Source: Pseudomonas sp. 8AS
Lineage (GTDB): Bacteria; Pseudomonadota; Gammaproteobacteria; Pseudomonadales; Pseudomonadaceae
Direction of reading: 5' to 3'
Assembly: GCF_902506505.1 (NCBI RefSeq)
Contig: NZ_LR733406.1
Location: 4,191,775-4,255,774, forward strand
DNA: 64,000 bases
The position numbers were made by a program, and so were the translations under genes. Below are positions 44,800-56,200 of this stretch, piece after piece. The notes under the pieces were generated by a model, which saw only the letters and a program-made list of their open reading frames with translations, searched no databases and was not told where the DNA came from. Positions within the stretch are counted from its first letter, which is position 1. Every line of letters starts with the position of its first letter.

Positions 44800-46032
44800 A
44801 TGCAGATCTACAAGGTCGGCGGCGCCGTGCGCGACCGCCTGCTCGGGCGGCCGGTCAGCGATATCGACTGGGTGGTGGTCGGTGCCGATGCGGCGACCAT
44901 GCAGGCCCAGGGCTTTCGCCCGGTGGGCGACGACTTCCCGGTGTTCCTCCACCCCCGGAGCGGCGAGGAATATGCGCTGGCCCGCACCGAGCGCAAATCC
45001 GGCCAGGGCTATGGCGGCTTCACCTTCCATGCCAGCCCGGACGTGACCCTGGAGGAAGACCTGATCCGCCGCGACCTCACCGTCAACGCCATGGCCGAGG
45101 ACGACCAGGGCCGGGTCATCGACCCCTATGGCGGCCAGCGCGACCTCGAGGCGCGGGTGCTGCGCCATGTTTCCCCGGCCTTCGCCGAAGACCCGCTGCG
45201 CGTGCTGCGGGTGGCCCGCTTCGCCGCGCGCTATGCACCGCTGGGTTTTACCGTCGCCAGCGAAACCCTGGCGCTGATGCGCCAGCTGGCCGAATCCGGC
45301 GAGCTCAGGGCGCTGACCGCGGAACGCAGCTGGAAGGAAATCTCGCGCGCCCTGCTGGAGCCCTGCCCCGAGGTGTTCATCCAGGTGCTGCGCGACTGCG
45401 GCGCCCTGGCCGAACTGCTGCCGGAAGTCGACGCGCTGTTCGGCGTGCCGCAAACCGCCGCCCATCACCCGGAGCTCGACACCGGCCTGCACACCCTGAT
45501 GGTCCTGCAGCAATGCGCCCGCCACGCCCAGCCGCTGAGCGTGCGCTGGGCCTGCCTGCTGCACGACCTGGGCAAGGGCACCACGCCGCCGGCCGAGTGG
45601 CCGCGGCATATCGCCCACGAAACCCGCGGGCTGAAGCTGATCCGCGCGGTCAACGCGCGCTGCAAGGTGCCCAGGGATTGCGCCGAGCTGGCCCTGCTGG
45701 TCGGCGAGTACCACACCCATGGCCATCGCGCCCTGGAGCTACGGGCTACGACCTTGCTGGAGCTGCTGCAGAGCTTCGATGTCTACCGCCGGCCGCAGCG
45801 CTTCGAGGAGTTCCTCGCCGCCTGCGAGATGGATGCCCGCGGTCGTCTCGGCTTCGAAGAGCGCGCCTACCCCCAGGCCGCCTACCTGCACGGTGCCATG
45901 CAGGCCGCCCGCGCGGTGGCGGTGCAGCCCCTGCTGGCCCAGGGCCTGCAGGGTGCCGAACTGGGCGAAGCGCTCAAGCGCGAACGCCTGCAGGCCCTCA
46001 AGGCCTACAAGGCCGGCGCAGTGGCCGAATAG
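44800..46032 (+). CDS. cca: CCA-adding tRNA nucleotidyltransferase
   Basis: Adds or repairs the 3' CCA of tRNAs. It is 410 aa with KVGGAVRDRLLG and the catalytic pair Asp21/Asp23 in SDIDWVV, then an HD domain (HHPELDTGLHTLM...CLLHDLGKG), as in E. coli Cca. Preceded by TACGGAGG 7-10 bp from the start. Confidence 0.94.
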   Translation: MQIYKVGGAVRDRLLGRPVSDIDWVVVGADAATMQAQGFRPVGDDFPVFLHPRSGEEYALARTERKSGQGYGGFTFHASPDVTLEEDLIRRDLTVNAMAEDDQGRVIDPYGGQRDLEARVLRHVSPAFAEDPLRVLRVARFAARYAPLGFTVASETLALMRQLAESGELRALTAERSWKEISRALLEPCPEVFIQVLRDCGALAELLPEVDALFGVPQTAAHHPELDTGLHTLMVLQQCARHAQPLSVRWACLLHDLGKGTTPPAEWPRHIAHETRGLKLIRAVNARCKVPRDCAELALLVGEYHTHGHRALELRATTLLELLQSFDVYRRPQRFEEFLAACEMDARGRLGFEERAYPQAAYLHGAMQAARAVAVQPLLAQGLQGAELGEALKRERLQALKAYKAGAVAE

Positions 46033-46103
46033 ACGGCGCAAGCGATCATCGCGCTCAGCGGAGGGCGCCATGCGCACCGGTACGCGGCTTCGTCGATGGC
46101 TGC

Positions 46104-46637
46104 CTAGCGCGGCGCGGGAAAGGCCTGGAGCAGCGCGGGTGGAGTCAGCGCCACGCCGCGCCAGTCGAAGGCGACCGGCCACAGCTGCTGGTCGATCTGC
46201 GCATCCTCCCAGAGCCGGGCGAAGGACTGGCCGGTTGCCGGGTGCAACACCTCGGGCACCAGCAGCGCCAGCGGCCAGAGCACGAAGGCATTGCTGAGGA
46301 TTTCCGGGCGCGGCAGGATCAGCCCATCGAAGTTGCCGACCAGCTCGTCGTACAGCAACACGTCGATATCCAGCGGCAAGCCCTTGCGGTTCGGCGCATA
46401 GCGGCCGTTGTCGGCCTCGATGAACTTCAGCCGGCGATCCAGTTCGGTCAGCGGCAGGTCGGTGCGCGCGCTCACCACCAGGTTGAAGAACGGCCCGCTC
46501 TTGATCCCCACCGGCGCGCTCTCGAATACCGGCGAGCAGCGCAACTCGTGGAGAAAGCCGTCCAAGGCCTCCAGGCCGGCCTGCAGGTGGCTTTCGCGCT
46601 CGAAATTGCTGCCCAGGCCGAGCAAGATGCGGGTCAT
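46104..46637 (-). CDS. folK: 6-hydroxymethyl-7,8-dihydropterin pyrophosphokinase
   Basis: Folate pathway enzyme, 177 aa. Signature LLGLGSNFERESHLQAG at the start and GLPLDIDVLLYD in the second half. It overlaps folB by 4 bp, and the two do successive steps. In this genus another folK copy may exist elsewhere (next to pcnB); this one is the folB-linked form. Confidence 0.9.
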   Translation of the reverse strand: MTRILLGLGSNFERESHLQAGLEALDGFLHELRCSPVFESAPVGIKSGPFFNLVVSARTDLPLTELDRRLKFIEADNGRYAPNRKGLPLDIDVLLYDELVGNFDGLILPRPEILSNAFVLWPLALLVPEVLHPATGQSFARLWEDAQIDQQLWPVAFDWRGVALTPPALLQAFPAPR

Positions 46638-46987
46638 GGCCGGCTGCGCTCGATTTCCACCCCGACCGCACGGGCCGCCGGATTGGCGCCGGGTTTGGTC
46701 ACCTTGAGGCGCAGCCAGGGCATGCCGAAGTGCTCCAGCAGGCTGGCGGCCAGACGCTCGGCAAAGGTCTCCACCAGCTGGAACTGCGCGGCGCCGGCAA
46801 AGGCCTGCACATGCTGGTTCACCGCGGCGTAATCCAGCGCCAGGGTCAGCTCGTCGGTGGCGGCGGCCGGGCGGATATCCCAGGCGAAGGTCAGGTCCAG
46901 GCGCAGGCACTGGCGAATGCCGCGCTCCCAATCGTACGCGCCGATCAGCGTGTCGACTTCCAGGCCCTCGATAAAGACTTTGTCCAA
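46634..46987 (-). CDS. folB: dihydroneopterin aldolase
   Basis: 117-aa folate enzyme with conserved DKVFIEGLEVDTLIGAYDWER and KVTKPGANPAARAVGVEIER. The only start that fits is TTG at 46987, preceded by GGAG at 8-nt spacing; the frame continues upstream but without homology. TTG start should be noted in any comparison. Confidence 0.9.
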   Translation of the reverse strand: MDKVFIEGLEVDTLIGAYDWERGIRQCLRLDLTFAWDIRPAAATDELTLALDYAAVNQHVQAFAGAAQFQLVETFAERLAASLLEHFGMPWLRLKVTKPGANPAARAVGVEIERSRP

Positions 46988-47063
46988 GCACTTAACTCCA
47001 CAGCACGACAAGGAGTGCGTCCCGCCGCTAGAATCGGGGCTCACTCGCCCCGGAATGGATACC

Positions 47064-47633
47064 ATGTTCTGGCTGCTGGTACTGCTCGCCTACCTGCTCG
47101 GCTCGCTGTCCTTCGCCATCCTGCTCAGCCGCCTGAGCGGTGGGCCGGACCCGCGCACCAATGGCTCCGGCAACCCCGGCGCCACCAACATGCTGCGGGT
47201 GGCTGGCAAGAAGCTGGCCATCCTCACCCTGCTCGGCGACCTGTTCAAGGGCCTGCTGCCGATCCTGATCGCCGGCCAGCTTGGCTTTGCCATCCAGCAA
47301 CAGGCCTGGATCGGCCTCGCCGCCGTGGTCGGCCACCTGTACCCGCTGTATTTCCGCTTCAAGGGCGGCAAGGGCGTGGCCACTGCAGCCGGCATGCTGC
47401 TCGGCCTGTATCCACCAGCGGCCCTGCTGGCGCTCGCCGCCTGGGCGCTGACGTTCATCCTCACCCGCACCAGCTCGCTCGCCTCGCTGATCGCCACGCC
47501 GCTGACCCTGCCGTTGCTGGCCTGGCAGCAACCGGCGGCGCTGTTGCCGATGTGCGCCCTGACCGGGCTGATCGTCTGGCGTCATCGGCGCAATCTACGC
47601 GACCTGTTCGCCGGACGCGAACGCCACTTCTAA
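47064..47633 (+). CDS. plsY: acyl-phosphate glycerol-3-phosphate acyltransferase
   Basis: Inner-membrane enzyme starting phospholipid synthesis, 189 aa with about five helices and the PlsY motifs SGNPGATNMLR and FKGGKGVATAAGMLLG. ATG at 47055 would add MDT; homologues fit 47064. It converges with tsaD. Confidence 0.94.
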   Translation: MFWLLVLLAYLLGSLSFAILLSRLSGGPDPRTNGSGNPGATNMLRVAGKKLAILTLLGDLFKGLLPILIAGQLGFAIQQQAWIGLAAVVGHLYPLYFRFKGGKGVATAAGMLLGLYPPAALLALAAWALTFILTRTSSLASLIATPLTLPLLAWQQPAALLPMCALTGLIVWRHRRNLRDLFAGRERHF

Positions 47634-47650
47634 ATTCCCGCGCCGCGGCC

Positions 47651-48676
47651 TTACAGGGCCGGCAGCTGCTCCATCGGCCAGCGCGCCTGCACGCCGATGG
47701 CCGGGCCATCCTGCTGGCCGGCCAGCAGGCGCTGACAGCCGGCATAGGCGATCATCGCGCCGTTGTCGGTGCAGAAGCGCGGCCGGGCGTAGAACACCTG
47801 GCCCTTGAACTCGCCGAGCATCTTCTCCAGGGAACGACGCAGCGCCTGGTTGGCGCTGACCCCGCCGGCGATCACCAGGCTGTTCAGGCCGCACTGCTTG
47901 AGCGCGCGCCGGCATTTGATGGTCAGGGTGTCCACCACTGCCTGCTGGAAGGCCAGGGCCACGTCGGCGCGGGTCTGCTCGCTGGCATCACCGGCCTCGC
48001 GGCACTGCGTCCAGGTGTTCAGGGTGAACGTCTTCAGCCCGCTGAAGCTGAAGTCCAGGCCGGGGCGATCGGTCATCGGCCGCGGAAAGGTGAAGCGCCC
48101 CGGCGTACCGATTTCGGCCAGGCGGGCGATCTCCGGGCCGCCAGGATAGGGCAGGCCCATCAGCTTGGCGGTCTTGTCGAAGGCCTCGCCAGCGGCGTCG
48201 TCCAGCGACTCGCCGAGCAACTGGTAGCGACCGATGCCGTCGACCCGCACCAGCTGGGTATGCCCGCCGGAAACCAGCAAGGCGACGAACGGAAAGGCAG
48301 GCGGCTGCTCTTCCAGCATCGGCGCCAGCAAGTGGCCTTCCATATGGTGCACACCGAGGGCCGGAATGCCCCAAGCAAACGCCAGGGCCTGAGCACAGGA
48401 GGCACCGACCAGCAGCGCCCCGACCAGGCCGGGTCCCGCTGTATAGGCGATCGCCTCGATCTGCGAACGCTCTACGCCGGCCTCGGCCAGCACCTCGCGG
48501 ATCAGCGGCAGCATGCGCTTGACGTGATCGCGCGAGGCCAGTTCCGGCACCACACCGCCAAACACGCGGTGTTGCTCGATCTGGCTGAACAGGGCGTCAG
48601 CCAGCAGGCCGCGCTCACTGTCGTACAGGGCGACGCCGGTTTCATCGCAGGAAGTTTCCAAGCCCAGCACCAGCAT
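47651..48676 (-). CDS. tsaD: tRNA N6-threonylcarbamoyltransferase
   Basis: Catalytic subunit of t6A synthesis on ANN-decoding tRNAs. It is 341 aa with metal-binding HHMEGHLLAP, LETSCDETGVALYD at the N-terminus and the VAGGVSANQALR-type segment. Divergent from rpsU, the classic arrangement in gammaproteobacteria. Confidence 0.95.
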   Translation of the reverse strand: MLVLGLETSCDETGVALYDSERGLLADALFSQIEQHRVFGGVVPELASRDHVKRMLPLIREVLAEAGVERSQIEAIAYTAGPGLVGALLVGASCAQALAFAWGIPALGVHHMEGHLLAPMLEEQPPAFPFVALLVSGGHTQLVRVDGIGRYQLLGESLDDAAGEAFDKTAKLMGLPYPGGPEIARLAEIGTPGRFTFPRPMTDRPGLDFSFSGLKTFTLNTWTQCREAGDASEQTRADVALAFQQAVVDTLTIKCRRALKQCGLNSLVIAGGVSANQALRRSLEKMLGEFKGQVFYARPRFCTDNGAMIAYAGCQRLLAGQQDGPAIGVQARWPMEQLPAL

Positions 48677-48765
48677 GGGTTTGCGCCTTTAATAACGGGG
48701 GAATTCGAAGGCGCGCATAATAATCGCCGCCCTTCGGGCCGACCAGCGCTTTTCGATCAGAGGCT

Positions 48766-48794
48766 TTGCATTCTGTGGCGCTTGGCGTTAATAT
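48766..48794 (+). promoter_or_regulatory. promoter of rpsU-dnaG-rpoD
   Basis: TTGCAT (48766-48771), 17-bp spacer, TAATAT (48789-48794), 84 bp upstream of the rpsU start, in the divergent gap with tsaD. Spacing is ideal for a sigma-70 promoter. Confidence 0.5.
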
Positions 48795-48878
48795 CCGCAG
48801 CCCTTGAAAACCGACGTATTCCCGTGCCCTAGCCGGATCGCGTCGTCCATTCGGTAAAACAGTGAAGGTACGACCTGG

Positions 48879-49094
48879 ATGCCAGCCGTCAAAGTTAAAG
48901 AGAACGAACCCTTCGACGTAGCTCTGCGTCGCTTCAAGCGCTCCTGCGAAAAGGCCGGTGTATTGGCCGAAGTGCGCAGTCGCGAGTTCTACGAGAAGCC
49001 AACCACCGAGCGCAAGCGCAAGGCAGCTGCTGCTGTTAAGCGTCACGCGAAGAAAGTGCAGCGCGAACAGCGCCGCCGCGAGCGCCTGTACTGA
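48879..49094 (+). CDS. rpsU: 30S ribosomal protein S21
   Basis: 71-aa basic ribosomal protein near the mRNA-binding site of the 30S head. The full-length sequence includes KENEPFDVALRRFKRSCEKAG. First gene of the macromolecular-synthesis operon. Confidence 0.97.
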   Translation: MPAVKVKENEPFDVALRRFKRSCEKAGVLAEVRSREFYEKPTTERKRKAAAAVKRHAKKVQREQRRRERLY

Positions 49095-49126
49095 GTCATC
49101 AGTCACGCCGCAAAGGTTTCCGCATG

Positions 49127-49144
49127 GCCCGGCTCACGCCGGGC
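49127..49144 (+). terminator. hairpin between rpsU and dnaG
   Basis: GCCCGGC-TCAC-GCCGGGC followed by TTTGCATTTT. In E. coli a partial terminator lies at the same place and lowers dnaG expression; the interrupted T-run here fits partial read-through. Confidence 0.6.
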
Positions 49145-49247
49145 TTTGCATTTTCAGGCTTCACCGCACTCCGCTTCGCCAGCCGGCGAATGATCGGAGT
49201 TTTTTCGTTTATGCTCCCGCCTCTGGCACCAGCAAACCGACGACTCC

Positions 49248-51224
49248 ATGGCCGGCCTGATCCCGCAATCCTTCATCGATGACCTGCTCAACCGCACCGA
49301 CATAGTCGAGGTGGTGAGTTCGCGCATCCAGATCAAGAAGGCCGGCAAGAACTACACGGCCTGCTGCCCGTTCCACAAGGAAAAGACCCCCTCCTTCAGC
49401 GTCAGCCCGGACAAGCAGTTCTACTACTGCTTCGGCTGCGGCGCCGGCGGCAACGCGCTCGGCTTCATCATGGACCACGACAACCTGGACTTCCCCCAGG
49501 CCATCGAGGAACTGGCCAAGCGCGCCGGCATGGAAATCCCCCGCGAGGAAGGCGGACGGCACAGCAAACCGCGCCAATCCACCGACTCGCCGCTCTACCC
49601 GCTGCTAAGCGCCGCCAGCGACTACTACCGCCAGGCCCTTAAGAGCCACCCGACGCGCAAGGCGGCGGTGGACTACCTCAAGGGCCGCGGCCTGTCCGGC
49701 GAGATCGCCCGCGACTTCGGCCTCGGCTTCGCCCCGCCGGGCTGGGACAACCTGCTCAAGCACCTGGGCGGCGACAGCCTGCAGCAGAAGGCGATGATCG
49801 ACGCCGGCCTGCTGATCGAGAACGCCGAAACCGGCAAGCGCTACGACCGCTTCCGCGACCGGGTGATGTTCCCCATCCGCGACAGCCGCGGGCGGATCAT
49901 CGCCTTCGGCGGCCGGGTACTGGGCGACGACAAGCCCAAGTACCTGAACTCCCCGGAAACTCCGGTGTTCCACAAGGGCCAGGAACTCTACGGCCTGTTT
50001 GAAGCGCGCAAGAACAACCGCGACCTCGACGAGATCATGGTGGTCGAGGGCTACATGGACGTCATCGCCCTGGCCCAGCAAGGCCTGCGCAACGCCGTGG
50101 CCACCCTCGGCACCGCCACCAGCGAGGAGCACCTCAAGCGCCTGTTCCGCATCGTGCCCAGCGTGCTGTTCTGCTTCGACGGCGACGCCGCCGGACGCAA
50201 GGCCGCCTGGCGCGCCCTCGAATCGACCCTGCCGAGCCTGCAGGACGGACGCCGCGCGCGCTTCCTGTTCCTGCCCGAAGGCGAGGACCCGGACAGCCTG
50301 GTCCGCAGTGAGGGAACCGACGCCTTCCGCGCCCGCATCAACCAGCACGCCCAGCCGCTGGCCGACTACTTCTTCCAGCAGCTCTGCGAAGAGGCCGACC
50401 CGCGCTCCCTGGAAGGCAAGGCCCACCTGGCCACCCTGGCCAGCCCGCTGATCGAGCAGATTCCCGGCAACAACCTGCGCGCCCTGATGCGCATGCGCCT
50501 GGGCGAGATCACCGGCCTGCACGCCGACGCCCTGGCGCAGCTGAGCCGCAGCACACCAGCACCGGCGCCCAGCGGCCCGCAGGATCACGCTCCCGCCGCC
50601 GACCACTATTACGACGCACAGCCGGAATACGGCGATATCGCCGACTATGCCGACCACATCGAACCTCCCCAGGAAGCCTTCGAGCCGAAGAAAAACTGGA
50701 AGAAAGGCGAAGGCAAGCCGTGGAAAAAGGACGGCAACTGGAAAAAAGGCAGCCGCGACGACCAGCCACGCATACCGCGCAAGGCCGTCAGCGTCGAATC
50801 GCCCACCCTGACCGCCCTGCGTACCCTGCTGCACCACCCAAACCTGGCGCAAAAGGTCGAGGATGTCAGCCATTTCGCCGCCGAAGACGACACCTATGCC
50901 CAGCTGCTGGTCGCCCTGCTCGGCGCCCTGCAGAAGAGCCCGAGCCTGCGCTCGCTGCAGCTGATCGCGCGCTGGCACGGCACCGAACAGGGCCGCCTGC
51001 TGCGCGCCCTGGCGGAAAAGGAATGGCTGATTTCCGTCGACAACCTTGAACAACAGTTTTTCGACACTATAACTAGCTTGGTAGCCCGCCAACGCGAGCG
51101 CAGCCTGGAACAACTGCTGCGCAAAGCCCGTCAAAGTGAATTGAATACCGAGGAAAAAGAGCAGCTGCGAAACCTGCTCAATCGCAACCATTCGCCCGCT
51201 TCCCCGACCTCAACTGGCGCTTGA
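49248..51224 (+). CDS. dnaG: DNA primase
   Basis: Makes RNA primers at the replication fork, 658 aa. N-terminal zinc domain with Cys40, His43, Cys61, Cys64; TOPRIM core with VVEGYMDVIAL and DGDAAGRKA; C-terminal DnaB-binding domain. Between core and C-domain is a low-complexity linker of about 90 aa (residues ~430-515) with repeated NWKKG/PWKKDG units, seen in pseudomonads. Confidence 0.96.
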   Translation: MAGLIPQSFIDDLLNRTDIVEVVSSRIQIKKAGKNYTACCPFHKEKTPSFSVSPDKQFYYCFGCGAGGNALGFIMDHDNLDFPQAIEELAKRAGMEIPREEGGRHSKPRQSTDSPLYPLLSAASDYYRQALKSHPTRKAAVDYLKGRGLSGEIARDFGLGFAPPGWDNLLKHLGGDSLQQKAMIDAGLLIENAETGKRYDRFRDRVMFPIRDSRGRIIAFGGRVLGDDKPKYLNSPETPVFHKGQELYGLFEARKNNRDLDEIMVVEGYMDVIALAQQGLRNAVATLGTATSEEHLKRLFRIVPSVLFCFDGDAAGRKAAWRALESTLPSLQDGRRARFLFLPEGEDPDSLVRSEGTDAFRARINQHAQPLADYFFQQLCEEADPRSLEGKAHLATLASPLIEQIPGNNLRALMRMRLGEITGLHADALAQLSRSTPAPAPSGPQDHAPAADHYYDAQPEYGDIADYADHIEPPQEAFEPKKNWKKGEGKPWKKDGNWKKGSRDDQPRIPRKAVSVESPTLTALRTLLHHPNLAQKVEDVSHFAAEDDTYAQLLVALLGALQKSPSLRSLQLIARWHGTEQGRLLRALAEKEWLISVDNLEQQFFDTITSLVARQRERSLEQLLRKARQSELNTEEKEQLRNLLNRNHSPASPTSTGA

Positions 51225-51238
51225 GGCCTCGAATCGGG

Positions 51239-51244
51239 TATAAT
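51239..51244 (+). promoter_or_regulatory. possible internal promoter -10 of rpoD
   Basis: TATAAT 48 bp before the rpoD ATG, preceded by CGGG. No -35 at 16-18 bp is convincing. An internal rpoD promoter exists in other species; this is weak support. Confidence 0.3.
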
Positions 51245-51291
51245 CCTCGGCTTGTTTTTTGCCCGCCAAGACCTTCAATGGATAGGGTGTT

Positions 51292-53136
<1,845 letters not shown>

Positions 53137-53142
53137 AAGCAC

Positions 53143-53172
53143 AACCCCCGGCCCAAACCGGGGGTTTTGTTT
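53143..53172 (+). terminator. terminator after rpoD
   Basis: Stem AACCCCCGG/CCGGGGGTT and TTTTGTTTT tail right after the rpoD stop. Confidence 0.85.
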
Positions 53173-53233
53173 TCTGTCCCATGCCACGCCCGGCTACACT
53201 GCACCAATATCCCTTGCTGCGGAAACCGCCTGC

Positions 53234-56200
53234 ATGTCGCGTTGGCTGGCCATTCTCCTGTTGTGTCTGGCGTACTGGGCAAGCCCGGCGCACGCGCTCA
53301 CCCTCAGCGCAACCGAGCAAGCCTGGCTGGCCGAACACCCGCAACTGCGCCTCGGCGTCGACGCCTCCTGGCCGCCCTTCGAGTTCCGCGACGAGCAGGG
53401 CCACTACCAGGGCCTCAGCGCCAGCTATGTGGCCTTGATCGAAGAACGCCTGGAGATCGACCTGGTGCCGGTCGAACCACGCAGCTGGAGCGAACTGCTG
53501 AACAGCGCCAAGAGCGGCCAGCTCGACCTGCTGCCAGGCGTGATGGCAACCCCGGAGCGCCAGCGCGACCTGGCCTTCACCCGCCCCTACCTCGACTTCC
53601 CGATCGTCATCATCGCCCACGCCGACGGTGCCCAGCCGCACACGCTGCAGCAGCTGTACGGCCTGAAAGTCGCGGTGGTCAAGGACTACGCCCCCCACGA
53701 GCTGCTGCGCAGCCGCCATCCGGACCTCAACCTGCTGCCGCTGGCCAGCGTTAGCGCCGCCCTGCAAGCGGTCGCCACTGGCCAGGCCGACGCCCTGGTC
53801 GGCGACCTCGCCTCCAGCGTCTGGAGCATGCGCCAGCTCAAGCTCGAAGGCCTCTACGTCAGCGGCGAGACGCCCTATCGCTACCAGCTGGCAATGGCCA
53901 CACCGCATAGCCAGGCGGTGCTGATCGGCATTCTCGACAAGCTGTTCGCCGAACTCAGCGCCAAGGAAATCGAAGCCCTGCAGGAGCCCTGGATCGGCGG
54001 CGTGCTGGACCACCGGCAGTTCTGGCAGCAGGCCCTGATCTATGGCCTGCCGGCGCTGCTGGCCGCGGCCCTGATCCTCACCACCCTGCTGCGCATCAAC
54101 CGACGCCTGAGCCAGGAGATCCGCGGGCGCCACGCGCTCGAACTGCAGCTGCGCAACAGTGCCCAGCACTACCGCGGCCTGGTCGAAAGCCTCAACGCGA
54201 TCGCCTGGGAAATGCGCCTGGACGACTACTGTTTCACCTACGTTTCCCCGCACGCCGAACGCCTGCTCGGCTACCCGCTGAACGACTGGCTGGAGCCGGG
54301 CTTCTGGCAGCGCACGCTGCACCCGGACGACGCCGAGTCCGCCCTCAACTACTGCGTCAGTGAGAGCCTGGCAGGCCGCGCCCACAGCCTCGACTACCGC
54401 ATGCTGGCGGCCGACGGCCGGGTCGTGTGGATCCGCGATATCGTCACGCCGATCCAGCAGGACGGCAAACAGATCCTGCGCGGCCTGATGATCGACATCA
54501 GCGACACCAAGCAAGCCGAACAGGCACGCCAGCTGTCCGAACAGAAGTTCACCTCGGTATTCCACAACTGCCCGGACATCCTAGTGATCACCCGGCGCAG
54601 CGACGGCGTGCTGCTGGAGGTCAACCAGACCTTCGAGCAGGAGTTCGGCATTGCCGCCGCCCAGGCCGTCGGCAAGACCGCCACCGAGCTGGATATCTGG
54701 GGCCTGCCCGGCATCGGCCCACAGCTGCTCGCTCGCCTGCAGGGCGAGGCGCTGAGCAACCTCGAGATGCCGTTCCGGCGCGGCAACGGCGAACTGTTCA
54801 GCGGCCTGATCTCGGCCCAGCCGGTGTTTATCGACGGCAACCAGGCGCTGATCGTCGCAGTGCGCAACATCACCGAACTGAAGCGCACCCAGCAGCAACT
54901 GAAGATTTCCGAGGAGAAGTTCGCCAAGGCCTTCCACGCCTCGCCGGACGGCCTGCTGATCACCCGCCTGGAGGATGGCCGCATACTGGAAGCCAACGAG
55001 GGTTTCAGCCGCATCACCGGCTACGAGGGCCAGCAGGCCATCGGCCAATCCACCCTGCAGCTCGACCTGTGGAGCAACCCGCAGGATCGCCTGCAAATGA
55101 TCGAACAGCTGAGCCAGCATGGCCAGGCGCGCAAGCCGTTCGCCTGGATCCGCAACCGGAACGGGCAACTGCGCCTCACCGAGCTGTCGGCACAGCTGAT
55201 CATGGTCGACGAGGAGCAATGCATCCTCACCATCGCCCGCGACATCACCGAACACCAGCAAATGCAGGAACGCCTGCACCAGGCCGCCACCGTGTTCGAA
55301 AACACCGCCGAAGGGGTAATGATCACCGACACCGATCAGCGCATCACTGCGGTCAATCGCGCCTTCAGCGAGATCACCGGCTACAGCGAGGCGGAGGCCC
55401 TCGGCCAGTCACCGCGCCTGCTGTCCTCCGGCCAGCACGACAGCGCCTTCTATGCCGCCATGTGGCACCAGCTCTCCGCCGTCGGCCACTGGCAAGGGGA
55501 GATCTGGAACAAGCGCAAGAACGGCGAGCTGTTCCCGGAATGGCTGACCATCAGCGCAGTGCGCAATGCCGACGGCGTCATCACCCATTTCGTCGCCGTA
55601 TTCGCCGACATCAGTACCCTCAAGCAGGCCCAGGCGCGCCTCGACCACCAGGCCCACCACGACCCGCTGACCGGCTTGCCCAACCGTCTGCTGTTCGAGA
55701 GCCGGCTGAATGCCGCGCTCAACGATGCGCGCTCGGACAACCAGCAGGGCGCCGTGGTCTTCCTCGACCTCGACCGTTTCAAGCACATCAACGACAGCCT
55801 CGGCCACCCGGTCGGCGACGCCCTGCTGAAGAGCATCGCCCAGCGCCTGCGCGAACAGCTGCGTGACGTCGACACCGTGGCACGCCTGGGCGGCGACGAG
55901 TTCATCGTCCTGCTCCCCGGCCTGCACCAGCAACGGGATGCCGAACGCGTCGCGACCAAGCTGCTGACCTGCTTCAATGCGCCGTTCCAGGTCGACAACC
56001 ACGAGTTTTTCATCAGCGCCAGCATCGGCATCAGCCTGTTCCCGGAAGACGGTAGCGACGTCGCCACCCTGGTGAAGAATGCCGACGCGGCCATGTACAG
56101 CTCCAAGGCCAAGGGGCGCAACCGCATCGAGTTCTACACCCGCAGCCTGACCTTCCAGGCCACTGAACGCATGACCCTGGAACACGAACTGCGCCGCGCC

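Noticed and set aside
49600..51200. DnaG linker with NWKKG repeats as a novel domain
   Set aside because: Low-complexity linkers at this place are common in pseudomonad primases; nothing suggests a new function.
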